From Mermis nigrescens (lineage: Eukaryota > Nematoda > Enoplea > Mermithida > Mermithidae), in the NCBI GenBank assembly GCA_036768485.1, contig JAVLUZ010000154.1:34499513-34563512 (forward strand): 64,000 nucleotides of DNA. Reading direction: 5' to 3'. The position numbers and the translations under genes were made by a program. The notes beneath the pieces were generated by a model that was not told where the DNA came from, did no database searches, and saw nothing but the letters and a program-made list of their open reading frames with translations. Below are positions 11,501-23,500 of this stretch, in pieces (positions within the stretch are counted from its first letter, which is position 1; each line of letters opens with the position of its first letter).

Positions 11501-14500
11501 TGTCTTTGGCCAATTTTAGGCAATAAACAAAATTTCAATTTTCATCCGTATTTTGTCTTCATTTTGCCTTATTTTACCGAGTAAATTTCCCATTTCTAGA
11601 TGTCAACAGTGTTTTTGTACGAGATCCGTTTGTACATGTACAAAGATGGTCCCAAAAGTCTTTGCACATTTTGTACATGCAAATTTTTGTGTACTAGAAT
11701 ATAGTACAGTATCGATTTTAGTGTGGTAAAAACAGAGTTCTTCGACTTTTCGTAGTGTGTTTTAGCTAATTTCTGGGTTTCTGACGCCAAAGATTACTAA
11801 AAATTATCTGAAAACGGCGCGCGCTGAAAAATGTTGACATTTTTCCATTCAAAATGCAAATTCTGCCATTTTAAAGATATATAGGACAAATAATTTATCA
11901 GTTCGGCGCGAAGCGTCGAAAATTTTAGAATTTTACACCTTTTTACAGTTTTTGTCTTCCTAAAAATCTTTGTACATTTTGTACACACAAAATTTTTGGG
12001 TACTTTAATATGGTACAGCAGCGTTTTTAGTGTGGTAAAAACAGAGTTCTTCGACTTTTCGTAGTGTGTTTTATGCTATAATTTCTGGGTCTCTAAGGGC
12101 AAAAATCACTAAGAATCGTCTTAAAACGGCGCGAAGCGCCGAAAATTTGACTTTTTACTCTTGAAATGCAATTTCTGCCATTATAAAGATATATAGAACA
12201 CACAATTACTCATTTGGGCGCGCAGCGCCTAAATTTTTCGAATTTTAGACCTTTTTTGCAATTTTTGTCTTCCCAAAAATCATTGTACACGTACAAAGAC
12301 GGTCCCGAAAAGTCTTTGTAAGTACAAAAAAACTGGTCTGGCCCAGAACCCCATGCCCATTTGAGTTCGAAAGTAGCCTGCAGAATACAATAGAATGCTG
12401 GAGTAGAATAAAGTAGAGTAAAAAATAACATAATAAATATGTGAAATAAAATAAACAGTAAAATCAGTATTTCTTTTTATTCGACAGATTTTCCCGATGT
12501 ACACAGACTTTTGGGGACCGTTTTTGTATATACATGTACAAAGATTTTTGGGAAGGAAAAACTGCAAAAAAGGTTTAAAATTCGCAAAAATTTTCGATGC
12601 ATCGCGCCGAAATGAGTAATTGTGTCTTCTATATATCTTTATAATATCAGAATTGCATTTTGAAAGATAAATGTCAAATTTTCCGGCGCTTCCCGCCGTT
12701 TAAGACGATTATTAGTGATTTTTGCCTTCAGAAACCCAGAAATTAGCTACAATACACTACCAAAAAGTCAAACAACTCTGTTTTTACCACAATAAAATCG
12801 CTACGGTACCATATTATACTACACAAAAATTTGTGTGTACAAAATGATACAAAGACTTTTAGGGAGCATCTTTGTACATGTACAAACGGACCTTGTAAAA
12901 AAAACACTGAGTAAAATACCGATCGAACAGGCATTCGCTGATTTTTCATTATCGGCCGGAAAATCGAGTTTGGTCGTTTGGCCGCGATGCGTCGAAAAAC
13001 TTTGCATCATTTTCCGCTGCTTGTCGTAGCACTCGCCGCAGAGAAAATTCGTTCGATGCGTCGCGCGCGATTCGCATTTGCCGTTCATACACTTAACGTT
13101 GATCGAGCTGGCGCTGAAGCTGCGACTGAACCGTTCGCGTCCGCCGCCGCCGACGACGACGGCGGCGACGACGCCGTTTACGTCGACGCGTCGGCCGACG
13201 ATTTCGTCGTCGTTTTTGACGACGTCGCTTCGCTTCGCGTCACTTCCGCGTTCGGCGATGACGTCATCGCGCGAATCGCGTACTTCGCCAGCGGCGCTAT
13301 TGTTAGCGCCAGTCCCGTCGATGACGTCATCGCCATTCGCTGCGACGATTTTGACATTATCGTTCGATGGTATTTGGCCAATTTTTCCGTTCTGACTTTC
13401 GACGCTTTGCGTCGCCGCCGCTGAAACGTCGTTCGGCCGCCGTTGACGCTCGGCGTTGAAGCGCCGGCGCGCGGTTTTTAAATAATTCGCAATCATCTCC
13501 TCCATAAAACGATGATGCGTGTCTGTGCGCAGCCGAGCGGCGATCAAAGACGAATGATCGCGTAGATCGGACAAAGAGACGCTGTTTTTAACGCTTAGAT
13601 TGCTTAAAATTATAAATGAAATCGTACACAAGTCCGTACTCAATGGGCAGAGGTCCTACCACCCCTGAGTGAGATAAGTTCTATTCTTCGCCAAGGTCTC
13701 ATCCATACCCGTATCCAGGCGGGGGAAGGGGCGGGGTGGGTAAAGGGCGAATTATGTACCAACCTGTAATTTTTTCCATAAAGCACGTCGAAAAATATCG
13801 TTTTATTAAGAAAAATCGCTTACGAACGCATTATTACGTATTCAACATTTAAACGATTATCCCTGAAGTCAAATCTTGGATATCGAACTGGTCTCTTCCA
13901 TACAGTTCCCGCCATAAATTTTGAAAATTCACCGTTTAACAATGCTTAAGGATTGTTTGACCCATGTTTATAACACAGAACGTCGTCGTATGTCTTGCAT
14001 CGCTGTTAAAACGTATAATTATGTCCTATGCTATAACATAGACCAGCGATCCGTAGCAAAACTCAAGGACTATTAATTGTTAAAATATCACGGCGATGCG
14101 CTACAATAGCAATAAAACTACGTTATTACACAGTTTCCGATCAATTTACATACATAAATCAATATTCTATTTTCATCCGTTTTTTGCCCTCATTTTGCCA
14201 CATTTTCCGAGAAAATTTCCCATTCTTCCATTCTGGGGGGATTAGGCCCTCGCCAACCCCCTACGTGCATGTCTGGTTTTGACCCCTACAACGGATGCTA
14301 CTGCTGACTCCGCGGAATGCATCTGACCCCCACAGAATGTTTCTACTATACGAAGAAACCTGAAAAATGATTTTTTAGTGTTTCATGCGATCGTCTGGCT
14401 ACAAAAAGTACCATCTATTTGCGCTAAATAAGCATTTTCGATCATATTTCTTTTAATTCAATTCTATAATTTAACAGTATTAGGGTTACTCCAGGTTCAC

Positions 14501-17500
14501 TTTTTCTTTTCCCGATAGAAAACATACGTAACTATATGACCTATAAATTACATATTAAATACGTAATACATATACAACATATATAGGCAATACACATACA
14601 TATTTAGCTTACCTATCAAAAAATAAATGAATATATAAAGAAATAAATAAAAAAATATATGCCAAGTAATACAAGATCGTGCAATTAGTTTAATAACATT
14701 TAAAAGGAAAATGCTTCATTAAAACAGATACCTGGGTAAGAATTGTATTCTTAAAAAATTCCTCATCTTAAGTTTATAAACAGAATTAGGATTTACCTTA
14801 TATCAAAACTTTTAAACTTTGTCAGGCACGTATCTCTGGGGGAATAGGGGGACTCCCAAAAATTCAGAAAAGTCGGACTTTTTAAACGTTATTTTGTGCT
14901 ATTTTTGGGCTTAGTCCCCCAAAATTGGTGTTGGTCCCCCAAATAGGACGGCCAGATACGTGCCTGAACTTTGTACCTATCCCGAAATTTCAATGTTACT
15001 GCATTTAAGTCTCTAGGTATACTCAGTACTTAAAAGAGATGAGGCGTTGCCAGTCAATCTGGGAAGAGTTAAGGCTCGGCCAGCTGCAGGCATCAACGAA
15101 CGCTGACGACCTCTTGACGTCACTCGTTTCTTGATACTGCGCTTCAGACGCAGCCAAGTTGCCCGAGTCGTGGCGTTCAGATAGCGCGCTGTTCTTTGCC
15201 AACGGTTCAGACCGGCCGCGCTGCTGATCATTCTTAACAGAGAAGCAATAATTTCAATTTTAATTCAACAGTAATTGAATGATAATTCGAAGTGACCGCA
15301 ACAGGCACGTAGCTGGCCGTCCTATTTTGGAGGGACCAACACGAATTTTGGGGGGATTAAGCTCAAAAAGGCCAAAAATGGCGCAATATAACGTTCAAAA
15401 AGTCATATTTTCCCGATTTTTCTGAATTTTGGGGGGTCCGAACCCCCTATTCCCCCCAGAGATACGTGCCTGAACCGGAACCACTTTCTCAGGGGAGGAG
15501 CAAATAACAATTTCGCTCCGTATTACGCTCCGACCAAGCTACGATAATAGCTATACTTAAAACGTGAATACCACAGTTTCAGAAAAGGATACCAGGTCCT
15601 ACATGCATGCACGCGGTCAAAAGTTCTTGGAAAAAAGTGTCCGGATGAATAAAAAGAACTTCTACTGCTGAAAAAATACTTAAAAATTTGTACTCGAAAT
15701 TATACTGTTAGACGTCATCTTTTCATGGTTCGAGCAACAGCTTTGGCCCCAAAACGGCCTGAGGGGGTGCCTTTCAAAAGTCCTGGTAGGCAGGACACCC
15801 CTATACCCCCAAAGTGCATGATTAAGTCATACTTATTGATTACGTTGTTGCTCTTATCATGCATAGTCAATTGCACCGATTCTCAAGATCGAATGGGCTT
15901 CTTTAATTGCACAGAATTGATATGAATAATCTTTTCAGCCGAACATCAAGGAAGACGAATTTTTCGATTTATGTCTAACGTATTCGAATATAGTTAATTC
16001 TCCAGACAGGGTATGTACATACGCTGGATGCTTCTTTATTTAATTAAAATATTTTCAATCATATGCTTACGAAATATCCAACGGCATTATCTTATCATTC
16101 GGAAAAATTTTTAACAGCTAGGGGAAGGCAGCCGCCCCTCTTAATACGGTCCAGTCTTTGTTAATACACGTAATACATATAATGTAAAAAAAACACAAGA
16201 TATGAAACAATTCATAGAGATGCACAAGAAACACCTACATAATCAAGCACGCAACAACCTGAAAATGACAAATTATTTGATCAAAGATACCAATCAATCA
16301 ATTACGACTAAACAAACAATAAATCAAACAGCCAATCAGACGTTCTAAACGTTTTGATCAACCAAAGAGCTACGATAGTTATATCTAAGGACAAACGAAT
16401 CAGAGATCAAACAGCTACTCAGCCAACTAATTCTTCTGACCGGGATTAGTCAAATAAACCACTTACTTTTCCAGTAAAATAGAATCTCTGGACTAGCATT
16501 AATAAAAAATAGTTTTTTGTATGCACATATGTAGGTGACTATTTTAGCCAGTAGATCTTTAGGCTAGCGCTTTCAGGATCGTCATTGAACAAAAACTTTT
16601 GGGGGACAAATTGATAACAAATGCAAACTTTTAATATGTAATTATCGTCAATACATGTTCATTATGTCATCTTTTTGTATTTCTTGTAACGGTCACGCGT
16701 ACTTGCAATAAAATATTTCAGTCCGGTTCAGTTCAGAATCCTCGAAATTTAGTTACATACAAAGTCCAGGCATCGGCCGAACTTCTTTATTATTCACGCT
16801 CCTTCTGAGCATCAGGCACGTAGCTGGCCGTCCTATTTTGGGGGGACCAACACCAATTTTGGGGGGGGACTAAGCCCAAAAAGGCCAAAAACAGCACGAA
16901 ATCATGTGTGAAAAGTCCAATTTTCCCGATTTTTCTGAATTTTTTTGGAGGGGGATCCGACCCCCCCCCCGATTTCCCCAGAGATACGTGCCTGCTGAGT
17001 ATTCCATTCCTGTCAACTTAAATCGATAGTTCCACATAGTAAGCACAGACAAAATTGACCTATTGTTTCTTCAAAGTATTTAAAAAATTCAGTTTTATTT
17101 GCAATCCACGAAATAATATACATACGTCTTTGTTTATGTTTTCGTTTCATGTTATATATTTTCTTTTTACGTAAGTTTTTCATATCTTTTATATTTTGCT
17201 TCCATACGCTTCTTTCTTATTACCGTTTATCAAATAGAGATCCGGTCGAACCACGGCGTCGAGAATCGCTAAACGTCGCCGGCAGCGTTGAAGCAGACGG
17301 AGCAGCGTGACGCGATTCGCTTCGATGTACAACTACAGCAAGCGGTTGACAATCGATTGACAACTGACAATCATGGCTACCGAGCTCTGGATGGCAATCG
17401 CTCGCCTGATCATTCTCACCGTTCTTGTGCCGGCAATCGTCCCGGCAGCCACTGATATTGATTTGGCAGTCGCCTCCGGCGATTTGTGAATTAAGCAATG

Positions 17501-20500
17501 GTGCCTCGCAAGAGACGGAAGAAGGAAAAATTGGGGCCTCGACCGCAAAAGCCGCGCTACTCAACTCAACTGGCTCGAATTTTTTATTTAATTTGATCAA
17601 ATCGACGTATTTGGCTAAAAGTTCCAATTTTTGATCAGAAGTCAACGCGGCATTGGTGGATATTTTTTCATCGGCGCTGTCGACCCACCAAGTAAAGTCA
17701 GGGCCGGGGTCGCAGCAGAAATGAAGCGGCAGTAAGTCGCGTAGTTTGTAGGTGACGGGCACAGCGGCTGGATAAAATTAGTTTGGCATCAACGATCAGG
17801 CACGTATCTCTCGGGGAATGAGGGGGGGGTTCTGACCCCAAAATTCAGAAAAATCGGAAACATGACTTTTAAACGTTATTTTGTGCTATTTTTGGCTTCT
17901 TTGGGCTCAGTCCCCCCAAAATTGGTGTTGGTCATCCCACAATAGGACGGCCAGCTACATGCCTGTCAACGATTATTTAGTCGGATGCAAAACAGCAGTA
18001 CAAAACATATATGATCTAGGGGTGAGGATTAGGGGGTTTTCGCCACCACCCCCTCCAACCAAATTTTATTTACCTCACCAGAATTAACGATATTTCTAAA
18101 AACTTGTAGAAAAGAAGCTGCCTAGAGCGTTTCCAGCTATCTGATTGCTCAAAAGTATCAAACTTTTCGGCGCTCCGCGCCTTATACTCGTTTTTTGACT
18201 AATATATCTTCAATTTATTATAAATTTTTCGCCAATGTCTCAAGTATTTTAAAGTTTTTACATTCTAGAAAGGTAGAGATGGTCAGAAACACCAAAAATG
18301 ATGTTTTGGACACGTATCTGAGCCCACTTCAGATGCAGGCACATTATGGGAATTCTGAAGGACAGCTTTAAATATTTTTTCTGATGTGCGCTGTTCGGGT
18401 TTACAAACGGAGGATACAAATTAAAAAGACTGCTTTCGATTTTTCTGGCCATGTCCATTTTTTATCTGCCAAAGGGCACAATCATTATCATTATGTCTCG
18501 TTTTTTCATATAAATCGAGTAAAACTAAAAGTACAAATCGGTCGACAAATGACTGTCCGGCACAAAACGCTGAAAAATCCGTACTTCTGAGCCATAAAAG
18601 TCACTAGAAACCAGTAAAGCAACATGCATGCGTAGGTATTTTCTTAAATTTTCTGGAAAAATTGAAATTTAGGGGTCAAGTCTTTACGGAGATGGACCCA
18701 CAGAAAAAAGCTCGCATGGTGAAATAGGGAAAAGACGGCCAACTTAGCAAATCGCAAACGATACAACAACTTACATAGAAATGCATTCAGACAATCGCAA
18801 TCATATACTTAGTATTAACTTTGTTATATAAAGGAGCACATTCGATATAGAAATGACTGAGTCCTCGAAACGACCAGGCACGTATTTCTGGGGGGAATGG
18901 GGGAGGGGGGTACGGACCCCTCGAAATTCAGAAAAATCGGAAATATAGAACCTTTTAAACGTTATTTTGTGCTATTTTTGGCTTTTTTGGGCTTAGTCCC
19001 CCCAAAAATTGGCATTGGTCCCCCGAAATAGGACGGCCAGCTACGTGCCTGGAAACGACATTCTTCCAACTTGGAGGAAATTCATTCCTGAAACACTTTA
19101 GAATATCTTTTGCTTTAGGCCACTGATTCATACAAAGATGCGATTTTCGCAAGTTCACTTATTTAGTCGATCAATTCTATTAATTACTACTTCCAGGCTC
19201 GTAGCCAAGATTTAATTTCGGGAGATAAAAAATTTTGAAAGTCAGATATCTCGAAAAACATTAGAAGGTAGTCAAAAATAAAGGCATTTCTGAACGTTTC
19301 TCAACAAGCTCTATACAATCGTGAAGAAAAATTCCAAAAAAATTGTAAACATTTTTCACTTTATTAAATACTAATACACGAAAATCTATCGATTAAACTA
19401 TCTGCGTAACTAATTTCATATCTTCCAGTCCATAAACGATTACTTAATTAGTTGTGTTTGTGCTCAATCTTTGGGCTGTGCAAAGAAAAACAAGTAGAAA
19501 ATAGTAATTTGGCGCAAAGCGCCGGAAATATTTGACATTTTCTCCATGTCTAACTCAAATTTGTACAGTTTAAAAGACAAAACTATACATAAACAATTAA
19601 TCTGGCGCAAAGCGCCGCAAAATGTTGCGTTTAAAAGCTCAAAAGTATGCAAAAAATATGTTTTTTGGAGATCTTTTAAATGCTCTTCGATGATTTTCTA
19701 CTTTTTTTCCTTTGGGAGAACCTTGAGAGAAACAAATTTTTTTTGGTTTCTGGAAAGGGGGAGGGGCAAATGCACCCCCTTGCCCCCATTGGCTACGGGC
19801 CTGACTACTTCAAATTCTGACTAAATTTCAGATTGAAGCAAATATTAAGCATGTTACTTGGACATAAAATCGTAAACTCCAGGCCAGAGACCTACAGTAA
19901 GCACATACATAAATAATGACCGAGCGCAAATATTACATTCAATTGCGTTTGGCAATATCGTACTAAGAAAGCTGCGTGAACAAGCTGCAAGAAAATATCA
20001 CCTATCGGATAAGCTGATCCATCGTTGCTAGCAGATGCAGCTTGCATAGGAACTAAGGCGGAAAAATGAGCAGCGTCGTAGCATAGAAGTAATGGAGACC
20101 TTAAAATAAATTAATAAATAACCTACACAAACGCATCATTAAGACGAAAAAACAAATTACGCTTTAATCAACAATGCGTCAACTTTTCGGGAACGGCAAC
20201 AGACTAATGGAGCAACTTCGTTAACAGGACTATTTGATTGAAACAAGAACAGAAGATAAGAAGGACTTTAAAATCTGCTGAACTTGAAAAATATTTTCAA
20301 AATTTTGTCTAATCTCAGGATCGCTGACAATTCTATTCTTGAACTAGTCAAACCCCTTTTTATTATTCATAAGGATTAATAAGAGAACTTTAAAAAGACA
20401 TACATATAAGGCAATAAACACATCGTTTTCGACAATGAACACTAGCAACACTCCTTGCAAAAGTAAGATACTAGACAAATCTCATACTTCGGCGAGAAAA

Positions 20501-23500
20501 TCGATTTTTGTTTGAGAAAAGTCAAAAATACAATTGAGAATATAGCAGTTTCACAGAAATAGTTTCTAAATGCAGAAAAAGTGCTTGGTTCATAAATTGA
20601 AGCAAAATAACAATAGGCAAATCTAAGAAAACATCAAGACTTCCGAATATTGAAATCCATCTAACGTCCACCGGGTTAATAAAGTCAACATAGATGCAAA
20701 AGGTTATGGTCCGCAGGGTTCGAAATCAAAGAATTCATGATCAATAAAAACAGACAGCGAAACGTTTCTCAAATTATACCCTCTCGAATAAATTGTACCA
20801 TTTTTCCAAATGCACCTTATATGTACATACGTAACAGCATATGAACGTTCTAATTAATAATTAATACAGTCGAACCTGGTTAATAAGCACTCGGATAGTA
20901 GACACTCCCGCTTAATAAACACCCCTCCTCTCGGTACCTGCCAAACTGCTATGCTTTATCGCAGTTAGAAGCTCGCTTAATAAGCAATCAGTTAACGGGT
21001 AATAAACACGGCTCCATAAGACCTTGGCTATATGACAATGTGCTGATCACCCCGGTTAGTAAACACTTGCCCACAATAACTTGGCTTAAGGACACTGTAA
21101 TTAATTTTTTGTCAAGTAAACTTGGTTAGTAACGCACCGTTTTGGATATTAAACACGCGTTAAGTACAGTGAAGGTCAAAATCGGTGATATTCAGAGGGA
21201 TACGGTAATGTCCGGCCATATTTCAGCACTTTTGATATAACAGCGCTATGTCACACAAAAAAGTAAATAATTGCCAACTCGATTAGTAAGCACACTCGGA
21301 TAGTAAACACGTGATCCTTTGGTACCTTCAGGGTGTTTATTAACGGGGTTCGACCGTAATTTCTAATTAACATACTTATATGATTATTTACCTATGGCAT
21401 TCGGACGGACAGCACTCCAACGGTAGGTAAATGCCGCCGAATAAAATCGGCGCGAACGCTTCGCCGCTTAGGCCCTTGAGGACAGTGTCAGCGATGACGA
21501 CAATGGGACGTTTGAGCACGTGAGCCAGGGCGAACACGTGCACCTCTTCCAGACTCTCGTACAAAGCGTCGGCGTCTACCGACGACGAGTCGTCGGCGTC
21601 GCTGCCGACGTTGTTCGACGGCCTGACGACGTTTCGTTCGGGGGACCTGGATAAACATGCGAAAAAAGGGAGTTTGCGCAGACACGCACGTAGGAGGTTG
21701 GGGGTCTAGATTCCCGGAATAGAAAATTGGGAAATTTTCTATGGGGAAAACGGGGCAGAATGAAGGTCGAAAATGGATAAAACTTGAAAATTTTCTTCAT
21801 AGTGTTTCAAATTGATCAGAAATTGTGTAATTAATTACGTAGTTTTAACGCTGTTTTAACGCTTATAGGTTAAGGTTAAAGGTTTAAGTAGGCTCAAGCA
21901 CCCGAAATCAGGTTTCGCCTGCACACTACAAACGGGTGTTACATCGCTAGATATCACAACAGGTCGCGCCTCCCCGAGGGTACACCACGCTACGAATGTA
22001 GCTTCACACTTATTGACCTAGCCAAAGGATGAAAGGCTGGGTTGACCCCAGCCGGCTACCCAAGAAAAACACGACTACAGCAGGAGTCGAACCCGGAGTC
22101 GACACGTAGCAGCTTTACCAACTCAGCATCGAGGCTCTTAGCGCTTGTACCAGTTTTAGAGGTCATTTTGCCCAAAAAAGCTCGATTTTGGACCCCCGAT
22201 ACCGGCTGCCCCCCAGATTGGCCAAGCTGCGCATCTATGAGTTTGTGGCATCCAAGACCATACAAGGGCAAGAGTCGAAAATGCTAGCAAAGTAATCGAC
22301 CAGACAGTCAATCATAAGGGTTTTTGCTCGTTTATATCTATTCTTAAGACCATTTTACCTCAAAAAAGCTCTTTGGTTGGTCCCTCGAACCGTAATGTGC
22401 AACATTTCGAGTAAAAGACGTTCTGTAGACACAGCGTTCCATTATTGATTATTTTCATTGAAAAATCTGTTGCCTTATTGCTTAGTGTTGAATAAAGTTG
22501 ACTTCCTTTATAGTGCACATTCAAATATATCCATATGTAACAGGAATCGGAGGATCCCCCACCCAAAATTGGTCGTCCCCATCCCGTTCACATTTTTGGC
22601 AAAAAATTGCGTTTTTCGATTATTTGCCAGCAGTTTTTTTTGTCATTTTTGCCAAAAATTGAAGGTCAGTCACCATACATGTACAGCATAGGAATTCGGG
22701 AGAAGGGGGATTAGGCCCAAAAAATGTTCAAAAGGTGCCTTTTTTGGGCCAAATAACGTCGGGTACACGTCAAAAACACTGTTTTTAGACGTTTCGGACA
22801 ATGCTCGTTCTTTCTTAAACATAAAAACATTTTTAAAAAATTAAAAAAAAAATCGAGAAAATTGGACAAAGTATAGTCACAAAATGTGCATATGGCGTGA
22901 AGCGCCGAAAATTTGAAACTTGTGAGTCGAAATTGTGCTAAAAACGCTTAAAAAAGCCAACTTTTTACAATTTTTCCAAAGAATTGACAATTCTGGAGGG
23001 TCGCAGCCATTTTGCAGGGGTTAGCAGCCATTCTGCGGAGGGGGTGGGGGTTAAAACCCTTCTCCCAAAAACACGTATGACAGTTAATCCCCTATCTAAA
23101 AATGGTCAAGTGTGTACCTTCTTGCCCACCCAAAATTTTTACTGTTAAAAGTCTGGATTTATCGTACATAAAAGCAGGACTCCGAGATGGTACGGTTCAA
23201 CTGAGATCAACGGTACACATTGGATCAATCTCCCCTCAGTTCTAGACCACTTTTAACAGTTTTGCGTATGCAAGCGCAAATTTTTCAAGCGCTGATCTTA
23301 ATAATGTACATATACGTGCTATCTCATTACTTTGAATTAAACATTAAACATTTAATTTGGCCAATAACCGAAATTAAGCATTTTTTCAACTGTTTATCAA
23401 AAATAAAGATACGCATCGCAAGTATTTGAGAATAAATCATAATGTAATAGTAAATTTTACGCTTCTCACATTCGCACCACCTTTAGCGTTATATTTGTGG

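Noticed and set aside
12819..12919. Extension of the exon i frame (reading [10 protein letters not shown])
   Set aside because: This part is the transposon at 12465-12909; a good donor at 12919 ends the exon.
12978..13424. Open frame of 148 codons on the plus strand
   Set aside because: Antisense to OTUD7 exon i, open only because of GC-rich codon bias.
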